Below are positions 24,226-33,035 of a DNA stretch of 64,000 bases, in pieces (positions within the stretch are counted from its first letter, which is position 1; the number at the start of each line of letters is the position of its first letter). The position numbers and the translations under genes were made by a program. Origin of the DNA: Pedobacter sp. FW305-3-2-15-E-R2A2 (lineage in GTDB: Bacteria > Bacteroidota > Bacteroidia > Sphingobacteriales > Sphingobacteriaceae); NCBI RefSeq assembly GCF_038446955.1, contig NZ_CP151803.1:1-64000 (forward strand), read 5' to 3'. The notes under the pieces are model-generated. The model searched no databases. It saw nothing but the letters and a program-made list of their open reading frames with translations, and had not been told where the DNA came from.

Positions 24226-25032
24226 TTATTTAACAAGAGCTGCAAAACGCTGATAAAATGCCGTTGGACTTTTATCATGTTTTGGTGTATATTTCCCCGC
24301 TATGATTGGTAGATAAATCACCCTTCTGCGGCTTTCTTCTCCAGTTACTGAGGATTGTGCTACCCTATGCCACAAGCGGCCATCATGAATAGTTAAGTCT
24401 CCGGCTTCGGGAACAATTGCCACTTCTGCTGTATCGGGTCTGTTGTCCAGAAAATACTTTTTTCGGAACAGCATGCCATATAAACTCTGCTTGTGGGTTC
24501 CGGGAAGTACGCGTAAGCCGCCGTTTTCTGGTTTCAGACTGCTTAGGTGGATGCCAACATTGAGCATCGGATTGAGCTTCTGTCCCTGGAAAATATCACG
24601 GAGGCCGTCGGTGTGCCAGCCCATTTGGATAAACTTACTTTCCGGGCCATTGACATAATGATTGAGGACCATGCCGTCTTTTTCTTCTGTACCAAGTCTT
24701 GCTCCCGGACCGATTAGTTCTAACAGGGTCTCAAAACGAGGATCATTGGGGAGTTCTGCGAATAATGGGTGATGCTGATTGATAAAGGCAAAACGTTGAA
24801 CAATAGCAGCGCCATCCAGATCTCTGCCATATTTGATAGGGATGCCGTTGATTTTAATTCTTTGATCTGTAATCCATTTTTGCTGAACTTCAAGGGAAGC
24901 CTGAATGATGTCGTTTACGGTTTCCGGCTTGATGAAGTTTTTGAAATGAATGAAGCCGTTTTTATTGAAGAATTCGGTTTGTTCGGTTGTTATTTTGTCC
25001 CCTAAGGTGAATTTTATAGATAAATTTTCCAT
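24226..25032 (-). CDS. Phytanoyl-CoA dioxygenase (PhyH) family protein
   Basis: A 268-residue Fe(II)/2-oxoglutarate oxygenase. The metal-binding HxD motif is in QMGWHTDGLRD (His about 139, Asp about 141) and the distal histidine is in IHDGRLWHRVA (about 222). The arginine that binds 2-oxoglutarate is probably in ESRRRVIYLP. FFNKNGFIHFKNFI at the start is the typical lead-in helix and strand. The family hydroxylates small molecules and lipids; the substrate is unknown. It heads a unit with the desaturase-like gene and has a well-formed promoter 220 bp upstream. An internal segment (24540-24637) has been copied to the end of the desaturase gene. Confidence 0.9.
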   Translation of the reverse strand: MENLSIKFTLGDKITTEQTEFFNKNGFIHFKNFIKPETVNDIIQASLEVQQKWITDQRIKINGIPIKYGRDLDGAAIVQRFAFINQHHPLFAELPNDPRFETLLELIGPGARLGTEEKDGMVLNHYVNGPESKFIQMGWHTDGLRDIFQGQKLNPMLNVGIHLSSLKPENGGLRVLPGTHKQSLYGMLFRKKYFLDNRPDTAEVAIVPEAGDLTIHDGRLWHRVAQSSVTGEESRRRVIYLPIIAGKYTPKHDKSPTAFYQRFAALVK

Positions 25033-25225
25033 GATGATGAATTTTTAATGCTAAATGTTGAAGTAAACAATGCTGGCTGCGGGTTAAGCCGTCAGTAGCT
25101 GAGAAATGATGAAATCGATAATGTATTAGAGATCAACAACAACAATAGCAACAACCAGCCCTTTCGGAGAAGAGCATTCGCATCGTATGTGCGGTATGAA
25201 TATGGTTGTTATTCTTCATTGAAAT

Positions 25226-25250
25226 AAAGTCTATTAATTTAGTAGACTTT
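25226..25250. promoter_or_regulatory. Inverted-repeat operator candidate at the transcription start
   Basis: A perfect inverted repeat AAAGTCTA-N9-TAGACTTT lies immediately downstream of the -7 element at 25252-25259, where transcription should start. A repressor bound here would block the dioxygenase/desaturase unit. The 12 bases spanning the -7 element also contain TACAnnTGTA-like symmetry (TACAAATGTA). Confidence 0.5.
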
Positions 25251-25251
25251 A

Positions 25252-25281
25252 CAAATGTAGGAAAATAATTGTCTCCTCAAA
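25252..25281 (-). promoter_or_regulatory. Promoter of the dioxygenase/desaturase unit
   Basis: The minus strand reads TTTG (25281-25278), 18 bases, then TACATTTG (25259-25252). Both boxes match the Bacteroidota housekeeping consensus exactly with standard spacing. The leader to the dioxygenase ATG is about 215 bp. Confidence 0.65.
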
Positions 25282-25311
25282 TTTATTTTGAAAAAAAAAG
25301 AGGGTAAACTG

Positions 25312-26088
25312 CTATTGCTGATACAAACGGGCTGTGATCCTTTCAATCAGTGACTTAGGGAGAATTCTTGTGCCAAATGCAGAAACTTTGTTTAGAAACC
25401 CGGGAATGATCTCCGCCTTTTTATTAAACATACCTTTCAGGGCAATTTCAGCGACACTTTCCGGCGACATGTTAAATTTCTCTGCCAAATCTGCCAAAGC
25501 ATCCATACCCGCACGACTGGAGAATCCGGTTGCTGTTGGGCCAGGACATAGACAACTTACAGAAACAGCGCTGTCTTTAAGTTCATAGCGTAAAGCGCGA
25601 CTGTAAGATAGAATAAAGGTTTTACTGGCTGCGTATAACGAAAGTGTCGGTACTGCCTGATAGGCTGCGGTACTGGAAATGTTTAAGATATAAGCTTGTT
25701 TTTGCTGTTTTAAAACCGGAAGTAAATGATGGCTTAATTCCAGTACAACATCCACATTGAGTCTTAGCATATTCATCTGATCCGCGAGTGTTAGCTGATC
25801 AAAATTACCCCATAGACCATATCCTGCATTGTTGATCAGAATAGATAGGGCAGGAGTCTGTTCCTTACACCAGCTGGCGACCTGATCAGCAGCATTTTCA
25901 ATCGATAGGTCGATGGGGAGATAAAAAGCCTGAACTTTATATTCTTCATTCACCAGTTTTGCCAGTTGCTGAAGCTCAGCTTCAGAACGGGCAACCAATA
26001 GCAGATGATAACCCGCACGAGCCAGCAATAGGGTAATTTGTCTTCCGATCCCTTTACTTGCACCTGTTATTAAAGCATATTTATTCAT
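25312..26088 (-). CDS. Short-chain dehydrogenase/reductase (SDR), 258 aa
   Basis: A classical SDR. The cofactor motif TGASKGIGRQ is at residues 8-17, NNAGYG near 88, the catalytic serine is in NISSTAAYQ (about 141), and the YxxxK pair is in YAASK (about 153-157), followed by the CPGPTATGF loop. ARSEAELQ after the second strand suggests NADP(H) preference. The C-terminal 30 residues are basic, as in DltE/YqjQ-like members that act on lipid-type substrates. It lies upstream of the dioxygenase promoter in the same direction. Substrate unknown. Confidence 0.9.
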   Translation of the reverse strand: MNKYALITGASKGIGRQITLLLARAGYHLLLVARSEAELQQLAKLVNEEYKVQAFYLPIDLSIENAADQVASWCKEQTPALSILINNAGYGLWGNFDQLTLADQMNMLRLNVDVVLELSHHLLPVLKQQKQAYILNISSTAAYQAVPTLSLYAASKTFILSYSRALRYELKDSAVSVSCLCPGPTATGFSSRAGMDALADLAEKFNMSPESVAEIALKGMFNKKAEIIPGFLNKVSAFGTRILPKSLIERITARLYQQ

Positions 26089-26458
26089 GTAAAGGGATTA
26101 GGTTTATGGTAAGACTGGCTCCGCTGCAAGTTAAACCTTTTTGGAAAATGTCTCTATTTCTTCGATGCTAAATTTTGTCAGTTTTGCGATTTTTTTTGCA
26201 GTGGGTAGGCTACCTGTTTGTTAACGTCCATCATGGCCGATCCATACATAATGTTTTTCATTTTAAAAAAGTTTTAGCTGAACTGTAAAATCGGCAGAAG
26301 AAAATCGGAGGATATTTATTTCGTAAGATTGTTTTTATTTACAATAATTTGATTATTATTCCTTATTGGTTAATTTTGTGTAGTAAATATATAAATAAAC
26401 TGTTCAATATACCGTATGTCATATTAATTAATATTATTACTATTACTCTATTTGGATT
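26089..26458. other. 370-bp divergent intergenic region
   Basis: Between the SDR (minus) and an XRE regulator (plus). No complete gene. On the minus strand, 26120-26240 contains an open stretch reading SLPTAKKIAKLTKFSIEEIE with a stop just upstream and no start codon, possibly the decayed end of a small gene. The half near the XRE gene is very AT-rich and probably holds its promoter, but no clean -33/-7 pair was found. Confidence 0.5.
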
Positions 26459-26992
26459 ATGTCAGAAAAAGAAAAGAATGTCAGAAAAGAGTACGCCGAA
26501 CAGCTCAAAGCCTATCGGAAAAAGGTAAATATCTCTCAGGAGGCCTTTGCTACGGCCATAGCGGTTTATCAGCCTTATATTGCTTCTGTAGAAGCTGGAA
26601 GTTTGAGTATTGGGATTGACAAGCAAGAGGAGATTGCTTCTTGTTTTGGTGTCAGGTATTATCAGTTTGCCGATCCTGATTTTCCAATCCCTTCGAGAGA
26701 CGAATTGTGGGAAGGTATTGAAACTTATATTAAAGCGGCTGGTATAGAAGTTGGCTATTTAAAAAGTAAGACACCAGGACTTGCCAGTTTTATGGACGAT
26801 CTGCTGCAAAGCGACTTCTTTTTGGAATGGAGGTTGGTTACTGAAATTGTTGCCGAGCTAAAGGATCGCTTTGGGATTGATGTGGTGCCAATGAGGGTTT
26901 CTGACATTCTGAATCAGAAGCCAAGGAATCTATTGATTGAGGTTAAAAAGGTTCCGAAAGAACGGTTTAATTTGTATCGCTTAAAAAAATGA
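26459..26992 (+). CDS. XRE-type helix-turn-helix protein (177 aa)
   Basis: Residues about 10-65 form an XRE/Cro-C1 helix-turn-helix (AEQLKAYRKKVNISQEAFA, VYQPYIASVEAGSLSI). The remaining 110 residues are mostly helical with no recognised domain. They include a short DDLLQSDFFLEW segment and FGIDVVPMRVSDIL. It may act as a stand-alone regulator. It is convergent with a DUF4287 gene, and the two stops share a hairpin. Confidence 0.8.
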   Translation: MSEKEKNVRKEYAEQLKAYRKKVNISQEAFATAIAVYQPYIASVEAGSLSIGIDKQEEIASCFGVRYYQFADPDFPIPSRDELWEGIETYIKAAGIEVGYLKSKTPGLASFMDDLLQSDFFLEWRLVTEIVAELKDRFGIDVVPMRVSDILNQKPRNLLIEVKKVPKERFNLYRLKK

Positions 26993-27020
26993 GAAAGGCG
27001 CCGCTAGGCGCTATTCTCAT
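26989..27020. terminator. Bidirectional hairpin overlapping both stop codons
   Basis: Interrupted inverted repeat ATGAGAA-AG-GCGCC-gcta-GGCGC-TA-TTCTCAT, with a run of T on the minus-strand side. It covers the TGA of the XRE gene and the TAG of the DUF4287 gene, so it probably ends both convergent transcripts. Confidence 0.6.
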
Positions 27021-27234
27021 CTTTAATACCTTTCAATAACGCATAAATTGCCATGGCATGTCCATGGCCTAATTCGAAATCCTGCTTTAGCCAGTTGACA
27101 ATCTCTGTCGCCTTGATATTGGTTTTTAGTTGTCCATTCTCACTGAATCCTTTTTCATCAGCAATTTTTTTAAAATCCAAAGGTCCAAGACCTGTTTTCT
27201 CTTTAATGGTTTTTAGGTAAGCTTGAAATGACAT
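27004..27234 (-). CDS. DUF4287-type small protein (76 aa)
   Basis: The 76-residue product starts MSFQAYLKTIKEKTGLGP and ends GHAMAIYALLKG, followed by IKDENSA. This is the layout of DUF4287 proteins (xxIxxKTGLxP, then WLKxxFxLGHGHAMAxY). The open frame extends upstream to 27399, but that extension is not protein-like and contains a promoter at 27261-27290, so the ATG at 27234 is the supported start. Function unknown; the family is often found beside transcription regulators. Confidence 0.85.
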   Translation of the reverse strand: MSFQAYLKTIKEKTGLGPLDFKKIADEKGFSENGQLKTNIKATEIVNWLKQDFELGHGHAMAIYALLKGIKDENSA

Positions 27235-27260
27235 CGCGTTATAGGGTTGGTTTATGTAAA

Positions 27261-27290
27261 CAAATCTAGCGGTAATATTATTGATCCAAA
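27261..27290 (-). promoter_or_regulatory. Promoter of the DUF4287 gene
   Basis: The minus strand reads TTTG (27290-27287), 18 bases, TAGATTTG (27268-27261), an exact consensus pair. The start site would fall about 20 bp before the ATG at 27234, which decides the start codon. Confidence 0.65.
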
Positions 27291-27410
27291 ATATGGATAA
27301 ATGACAAAGTTGAGGGGGGATTGCGACAGATAGTTGGACTTGGCTAAGTAAGCAGGGCTGTGGAGGGTGTTGGATTGTCATCATTCTCTTACAATTCAAA
27401 TAAATTGATC

Positions 27411-27418
27411 TATATTTG
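27411..27418 (+). promoter_or_regulatory. Candidate -7 element of the capsule cluster promoter
   Basis: TATATTTG matches TAnnTTTG and lies 29 bp before the gmd ATG. No clean TTTG is seen at -33, so another factor may assist. This would start the long plus-strand cluster. Confidence 0.45.
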
Positions 27419-27447
27419 TTTTCTTAAATTAAATCTATACTATACCG

Positions 27448-28584
27448 ATGAAAGTTGCATTAATTACAGGCGTCACTGGCCAAGATGGAGCATATCTTGC
27501 TGAATTTTTACTCAAAAAGGGCTATTTTGTTCATGGGTTAAAAAGACGGTCTTCTTCTTTTAATACGGAGCGTATAGATCATTTATATCAGGATCAGCAT
27601 GAGAATGATTTAAACTTCAAACTCCATTATGGTGACCTGACTGATTCAACAAATCTAATCAGAATCATTCAGGAAACGCAACCAGATGAAATCTATAATC
27701 TGGCAGCGATGAGTCATGTTAAAGTGAGCTTTGAAACCCCAGAATATACGGCCAATGCTGATGGTATCGGACCTTTGAGATTACTTGAAGCAGTAAGGAT
27801 TTTAGGTCTTATTGAAAAGACTAAGATCTATCAGGCTTCTACCTCCGAATTATATGGATTGGTGCAGGCTGTGCCACAAAGTGAAACCACTCCTTTTTAC
27901 CCACGTTCTCCTTATGCCGTTGCAAAAATGTACGGTTATTGGATCACTGTAAACTACAGAGAAGCTTATCAGATGTATGCTTGTAATGGTATTCTGTTTA
28001 ATCATGAAAGTCCGGTGAGGGGAGAAACTTTTGTAACCAGAAAAATTACACGTGCAGCCTGTAAAATCGCCTTAGGCTTGCAAAAGTGTTTGTATCTGGG
28101 TAATTTATCTGCTCAACGGGACTGGGGGCATGCAAAGGACTATGTTGAGGCCATGTGGTTGATTCTACAACAGGAAAAACCGGAAGATTATGTGATTGCC
28201 ACAGGGGTAACAACTACTGTCCGCGATTTTGTAAAAATGAGTTTTGCAGAATTAGGCATAGAAATTGAGTTTAGTGGCAAAGATCAATACGAAAGGGGTG
28301 TAATTATTGATGTTGACCAGGAATTGGTACAGAAACTGGGACTAAATGATGAATATTTGAAACCAGGTACAATTGTTGTACAAGTGGACGAAAAATATTT
28401 CAGACCAACAGAAGTTGACCTTTTATTGGGAGATCCAACGAAAGCAAATACTCAATTGGGTTGGAAACCTAAGTACGATCTGCCGCTATTGGTTCAGGAT
28501 ATGGTTCATGCTGATCTTCATTTGATGAAGAAAGATGAATACCTGAAACAAGGAGGATTTAAAACGTTGAATTACTTTGAATAA
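27448..28584 (+). CDS. gmd: GDP-mannose 4,6-dehydratase
   Basis: A 378-residue extended SDR that converts GDP-D-mannose to GDP-4-keto-6-deoxy-D-mannose. The cofactor motif [16 protein letters not shown] is at the start, and [19 protein letters not shown] is the family NADP-binding loop. The active site shows STSELYG and [15 protein letters not shown] (YxxxK), then [19 protein letters not shown] and [20 protein letters not shown]. This is the usual length for Gmd. It is the first gene of the capsule cluster. No GDP-fucose synthase or GDP-6-deoxy-mannose reductase lies in this window, so its product must be finished by an enzyme elsewhere or used in another way. Confidence 0.97.
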   Translation: MKVALITGVTGQDGAYLAEFLLKKGYFVHGLKRRSSSFNTERIDHLYQDQHENDLNFKLHYGDLTDSTNLIRIIQETQPDEIYNLAAMSHVKVSFETPEYTANADGIGPLRLLEAVRILGLIEKTKIYQASTSELYGLVQAVPQSETTPFYPRSPYAVAKMYGYWITVNYREAYQMYACNGILFNHESPVRGETFVTRKITRAACKIALGLQKCLYLGNLSAQRDWGHAKDYVEAMWLILQQEKPEDYVIATGVTTTVRDFVKMSFAELGIEIEFSGKDQYERGVIIDVDQELVQKLGLNDEYLKPGTIVVQVDEKYFRPTEVDLLLGDPTKANTQLGWKPKYDLPLLVQDMVHADLHLMKKDEYLKQGGFKTLNYFE

Positions 28585-28613
28585 AATATAAAACTGCTGT
28601 AAGGCGTTTAAGG

Positions 28614-28631
28614 TCCTGACTAATATCAGGA
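28614..28631. repeat. Inverted repeat before the export gene
   Basis: TCCTGA-N6-TCAGGA lies between gmd and the Wza-like gene, 23 bp before its ATG. It has no T-run, so it could be a translation-affecting stem rather than a terminator. Confidence 0.35.
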
Positions 28632-28653
28632 TGGGGGTCACAAAATCTGCTAT

Positions 28654-31125
28654 ATGAATTTTAAAAATACGATAACCGCTGTACTTTTTTTCCTTGGTGT
28701 GCTTGTTGCACAAAGCGTTTATTCACAGACTAACTATGCTGATGTTAAAGTTGATGAATTGTCTGATGCTCAGGTTTTGCAAATCATTAAGAAAGCCGAA
28801 TCAATAGGATATGGCGAAGCTCAGCTGGCTCAAATGGCCGCCGCAAGAGGAATGAAAGCTGATGAAATTCAGAAATTAAAACTTCGCATAGAGAAAATAA
28901 AATCCCAGGGATCTGATACCCAGACAGAAAATAAAACTGCAACTACGGGTAGAGAATTTAGCGAAACCACAGATGGAGGAGCTATAGATAACGAAAAGAA
29001 AGTGACGGATGAAGAAGTTGGTCCTAAGATATTTGGATCTGATCTATTCAAAAACGGAAACATTACTTTTGAGCCGAACTTAAGAATGGCAACGCCAAAA
29101 AGTTATGTGATCGGACCCGATGATAAATTGTTAATCGACCTTACAGGAGACAATGAAGCCAGTTATAATCTTGAAGTAAGTCCTGATGGAGTAATTAACC
29201 TGCAATTTGTTGGAAGAATTGCTGTCGGAGGTTTGTCAATCGAACAGGCAATCTCCAAAATTAAAGGGGCAATGTCTAAAACATATCCTGGATTAAGATC
29301 AGGACGTACCAATCTGGCAATTAATCTTGGAAATATCAGAAGTATAAAAGTGACCATCACAGGGCAGGCGGTTAAAACAGGAACCTTTACCCTTCCATCA
29401 CTTGCAACTGTTTATAATGCATTATATGCCGCTGGAGGACCTTCTTTAAATGGATCCTTCCGTAAAATTCAGGTGATCAGAAATAATAAGGTAGTTTCTA
29501 CTATTGATGTTTATAATTTTTTATTGAAAGGAATTCAACAAAATAATATTCGCCTGCAGGATCAGGACGTCATCAATATCCCTGTTTTTGAAAAACGTGT
29601 GGAAATTCAAGGAGAGGTGAAACAAGCAGCCTTGTTTGAGGTAGTAAATGGAGAGACATTGGAAGATATTCTTAATTTTTCAGGTGGTTTTACTACGCAG
29701 GCATATACTGCTAAGATCAAATCATTCCAGAATACAGATAAGGAACGCCGTATTACAGACGTTGCTGCAGCTGATTATAGTACTTATATTCCAAAAAATG
29801 GGGATAAATTTGTAGTTGAGGCGATTCTTGACAGATTTGAAAACAAAGTCGAGATCATAGGAGCTGTTTTTCGTCCGGGGGTGTATGAGTTAGAAAAAGG
29901 ACTTACACTAAAGGCATTAATTAAGAAAGCGGATGGTTTAACTGAGGATGCCTTTTTAAATCGTGGTTACATTAACCGATTGAATCCGGATAATACACAA
30001 AATCTGATTTCATTCGATGTGGCTAAGATCCTTTCAGGAGCTCAGGCCGATATATCATTGTTAAGAGAAGATAAAGTCACGATCTCTTCTATATTTAGCC
30101 TACGTGATGAATATAAGGTAAGTATAAATGGTGAAGTCAGAGCACCAGGGACTTTTGACTACGCAGATAACATGAGACTTGGTGATGTAATACAGATGGC
30201 GGGAGGTTTTAAAGAAGGAGCAACACCAAACCGGATCGAGGTTTCAAGAAGGGTTAAGAATAGTGATGCAACTTCCAAATCTGCGGTTACTGCTCAATTG
30301 TTTATTCTAGATGTTGATCCTGACTTGAAACTAAGGGAAGACAGCAGCTTTATTTTAAAACCGTTTGATATTGTTGTTGTTCGCAATTCAACAGGTTATG
30401 AAGTCCAAAAACAGGTTAAATTAGAAGGAGAGGTTTTATATCCGGGTATGTACACGATTACCAGAAAAGACGAGCGGATTTCAGATCTGATTAAAAGAGC
30501 TGGAGGATTGACTCCACTGGCTTATGCCGAAGGATCTTCATTAAAGAGGCCTGGACCAGAGACAGTGAATCCTAAAGGTAAAAATGTAATCAACAATAAA
30601 GAAGAAGACGATCTCAAAATGGTTAATTTAAAGCGTTTGCAGGAAGATGGGGCAAAAGACACTTTAAGTTCTGCTTTAACCGAAAAAATCATTTCATCAG
30701 ATCTTGTAGGAATTAGCCTGGCTGATATCTTGAAAAAACCAGGGTCGAGGTATGATCTTTTCTTAGAAGAAGGAGATATAATAAGAGTTCCTAAGCAGTT
30801 ACAGACCGTTAAAGTTACCGGTGAGGTTTTGAGTCCTAATAGTATTGTCTACTCTCCTGGTAAAGGTTTTAAAGATTATATAAATGGAGCTGGTGGCTAT
30901 ACTTATAATGCTTATAAAAAAGGAGCACATATTAAATATGCGAATGGCTCAGTAGAGTCTGCCCGAAAATTCCTTTTCTTTAATAATTATCCAAAAGTAA
31001 AACCAGGAGCGGAAATTCTGGTTCCGAAAAAGGCTGAGAAGATCGGAATGACTGCACAGAGTTGGGTAGGTATTGGTACTGCTTTGGCTTCATTAACGGC
31101 GATTATTGTTTCATTGTTTAGATAA
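28654..31125 (+). CDS. Wza-like polysaccharide export protein with SLBB repeats (823 aa)
   Basis: A signal peptide ending in SVYSQ is followed by a short helical region with a coiled-coil look (residues 30-90). The polysaccharide export domain is at about 145-240 (YVIGPDDKLLIDLTGDN, LEVSPDGVINLQFVGRI). Several SLBB-type repeats follow (IQGEVKQAALFEV, IIGAVFRPGVYEL, INGEVRAPGTFDY, LEGEVLYPGMYTI, VTGEVLSPNSIVY), with a hydrophobic C-terminal segment (VGIGTALASLTAIIVSLF). It is about twice the length of enteric Wza, as is common in Bacteroidota. There is no lipobox; the C-terminal helix may play the outer-membrane role. It should form the outer channel for the polymer with the Wzz-like protein encoded next. 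Confidence 0.92.
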   Translation: MNFKNTITAVLFFLGVLVAQSVYSQTNYADVKVDELSDAQVLQIIKKAESIGYGEAQLAQMAAARGMKADEIQKLKLRIEKIKSQGSDTQTENKTATTGREFSETTDGGAIDNEKKVTDEEVGPKIFGSDLFKNGNITFEPNLRMATPKSYVIGPDDKLLIDLTGDNEASYNLEVSPDGVINLQFVGRIAVGGLSIEQAISKIKGAMSKTYPGLRSGRTNLAINLGNIRSIKVTITGQAVKTGTFTLPSLATVYNALYAAGGPSLNGSFRKIQVIRNNKVVSTIDVYNFLLKGIQQNNIRLQDQDVINIPVFEKRVEIQGEVKQAALFEVVNGETLEDILNFSGGFTTQAYTAKIKSFQNTDKERRITDVAAADYSTYIPKNGDKFVVEAILDRFENKVEIIGAVFRPGVYELEKGLTLKALIKKADGLTEDAFLNRGYINRLNPDNTQNLISFDVAKILSGAQADISLLREDKVTISSIFSLRDEYKVSINGEVRAPGTFDYADNMRLGDVIQMAGGFKEGATPNRIEVSRRVKNSDATSKSAVTAQLFILDVDPDLKLREDSSFILKPFDIVVVRNSTGYEVQKQVKLEGEVLYPGMYTITRKDERISDLIKRAGGLTPLAYAEGSSLKRPGPETVNPKGKNVINNKEEDDLKMVNLKRLQEDGAKDTLSSALTEKIISSDLVGISLADILKKPGSRYDLFLEEGDIIRVPKQLQTVKVTGEVLSPNSIVYSPGKGFKDYINGAGGYTYNAYKKGAHIKYANGSVESARKFLFFNNYPKVKPGAEILVPKKAEKIGMTAQSWVGIGTALASLTAIIVSLFR

Positions 31126-31157
31126 TACTTTAGTATTTAGCCCTTTGTCCTCATTAA

Positions 31158-32228
31158 ATGAATTCAGAAAATCAAAATACTAGCGCAACAAATTCCGATG
31201 AGATTTCTTTAAGTGATCTCATGAATAAGATTAGAGAATTGCTGCGTTATTTACTTTCCAAATGGTTAGTTGTTGTAATTTTCAGCTTGATTGGAGCTGT
31301 TTTAGGCTATACCTATGCTTACTTCAAAAAAGTACAGTATCGGGCTGTGACTACCTTTGTTTTAGAAGATCCCGGATCAGGTGGTGCAGGATTAGGTTCT
31401 TTATCGGGGTTAGCGTCTATCGCAGGTTTAGACCTTGGGGGTAATGGTGGAGGCGTTTTTCAGGGTGATAACATTATAGAATTGTATAAATCCAGAACAA
31501 TGATTGAAAAGACATTATTGACGGAAATTGACTATAATGGAAAAAAACAGCTTTTGATCGATCGGTTTATTGATTTTAACAGACTTCGGGAAAGCTGGGC
31601 AAAAGTTCCTGCTTTAAAGGATATTAATTTTAAACCTAATGCGACCTTTACAAGGTTACAGGATAGTGTCCTGGGAACGTTTGTTAATGACATCAATAGA
31701 AACTATTTGACGGTTGATAAACTGGATAAAAAATTAAATATTATAAGAACTGAGGTTAAGGCACGGGATGAATTTTTTGCAAAGACCTTTAATGATCAGA
31801 TCGTAAGAAATGTAAGTGATTTTTATGTGCAAACAAAGACTAAAAAGTCAACAAAGAATTTGAATATTTTGCAGCATCAGACGGATTCGGTAAGAGCAGT
31901 AATGAATGGAGCTATTTTTTCTGCCGCTTCCACTTTAGATGCGACACCCAATCTAAACCCTACACGTCAGTCTTTGCGTGCTCCTGCACAAAAAGCACAA
32001 TACAATGCAGAAACTAATAAACTTATTTTAGGAGAATTAGTGAAAAATCTTGAATTATCTAAGATGTCCCTACAACAAGAGACACCCTTATTACAGCTAA
32101 TTGACAAACCAGTTTTTCCATTAGAGATAGAGACTCTGGGTAAGCCAAAGGGCATTGTGTTAGGGATGATTATGTTCGGTTTTTTTACGTTAGTGTTTTT
32201 AACCTTTAAGTGGATGCTAAAAAAGTAG
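31158..32228 (+). CDS. Wzz-type chain-length determinant (356 aa)
   Basis: An inner-membrane polysaccharide co-polymerase with helices at about residues 35-55 (WLVVVIFSLIGAVLGYTYAYF) and 333-350, and a long periplasmic part between them. The Gly-rich stretch GSGGAGLGSLSGLASIAGLDLGG near residue 75 is common in Bacteroidota Wzz proteins. The conserved proline-rich PVFPLEIETLGKPKG precedes the last helix. No Walker motif or tyrosine-rich tail follows, so the Wzc kinase part is absent. It follows the Wza-like gene by 32 bp. Confidence 0.88.
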   Translation: MNSENQNTSATNSDEISLSDLMNKIRELLRYLLSKWLVVVIFSLIGAVLGYTYAYFKKVQYRAVTTFVLEDPGSGGAGLGSLSGLASIAGLDLGGNGGGVFQGDNIIELYKSRTMIEKTLLTEIDYNGKKQLLIDRFIDFNRLRESWAKVPALKDINFKPNATFTRLQDSVLGTFVNDINRNYLTVDKLDKKLNIIRTEVKARDEFFAKTFNDQIVRNVSDFYVQTKTKKSTKNLNILQHQTDSVRAVMNGAIFSAASTLDATPNLNPTRQSLRAPAQKAQYNAETNKLILGELVKNLELSKMSLQQETPLLQLIDKPVFPLEIETLGKPKGIVLGMIMFGFFTLVFLTFKWMLKK

Positions 32229-32255
32229 TTTCTGAACTATTTGAATTTATAATTT

Positions 32256-33035
32256 ATGCACATAAAAAAAAAATCATTAGGTATTGTTGTTCAGGCAAGA
32301 ACTGGTTCAACCAGATTGCCTAATAAGGTTGTACTTAATTTTTATAATGAACACTCTATTCTTGATCTCATTCTGAATAGATTTGGTGATGAGGATTTAA
32401 TTACTTACCCTAAAATTTTGGCTACTTCGACGGCAGACGCTGATCGTGTTTTGGAATCCTATGCGTTATCGCATGGATTCAAGTTTTTCTGTGGTAGTGA
32501 AAACGATGTTTTAAAACGTTTCATTGACGTTGGTGAAACATATGGCATTACTCATTTGGTTAGGGTTTGTGCAGACAATCCCTTTATAAATCTGGTCTCA
32601 GTTAAAACGCTTATTGATTATCTTACAGCATCAGATGAGGATATTGATTACTTAAGCTTTGAAAATAGTAAAGGCCTGCCAACCATAAAAACACATCTGG
32701 GCATATTTGCTGAAATTGTATCACTTGATGCGCTTCGAAAAGTTAACGATAGTACAGTTGATAGTCTTTATCATGAGCACGTTACAAATTATATCTATGA
32801 GCATAAGAATGACTTTCGTGTTGTGCTTATTCCAGCTCCGGATTCAGTTTATTACAGAGAGGATATAAGGTTGACTATTGATAATAAAGAGGATTTTGAG
32901 CTGATGGCAAATCTCTATGCTAAAACTATTCCTATTTCGGCAGATATTGATCGTTTGATCACTTTCATAGATGTAGACGAGGAAAATGACTATAAAAAAA
33001 TAATGATTGATAACATAAATAAATATACAAAATGA
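32256..33035 (+). CDS. SpsF-type cytidylyltransferase (259 aa)
   Basis: The N-terminus LGIVVQARTGSTRLPNKVV is the nucleotide-binding loop of SpsF-like sugar cytidylyltransferases. VRVCADNPFINL contains the metal-binding Asp, and YREDIRLTIDNKEDFELM is the conserved distal segment. The family activates keto-sugar acids with CTP. It overlaps the NeuB-type synthase gene by 4 bp (ATGA) and is followed by a phosphatase, so it probably makes the CMP-nonulosonic acid donor. The usual NeuA loop is not present, so the exact sugar is uncertain. Confidence 0.85.
   Translation: MHIKKKSLGIVVQARTGSTRLPNKVVLNFYNEHSILDLILNRFGDEDLITYPKILATSTADADRVLESYALSHGFKFFCGSENDVLKRFIDVGETYGITHLVRVCADNPFINLVSVKTLIDYLTASDEDIDYLSFENSKGLPTIKTHLGIFAEIVSLDALRKVNDSTVDSLYHEHVTNYIYEHKNDFRVVLIPAPDSVYYREDIRLTIDNKEDFELMANLYAKTIPISADIDRLITFIDVDEENDYKKIMIDNINKYTK

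Noticed and set aside
26120..26240. Possible small gene (SLPTAKKIAKLTKFSIEEIE) upstream of the SDR
   Set aside because: No start codon in frame and a stop directly upstream; joining it to the nearby MKNIMYGSAMMDVNKQ frame would need a frameshift. At most a decayed remnant.
27235..27399. N-terminal extension of the DUF4287 gene
   Set aside because: The extra 55 residues are not conserved-looking and contain an exact promoter; the ATG at 27234 fits the family.
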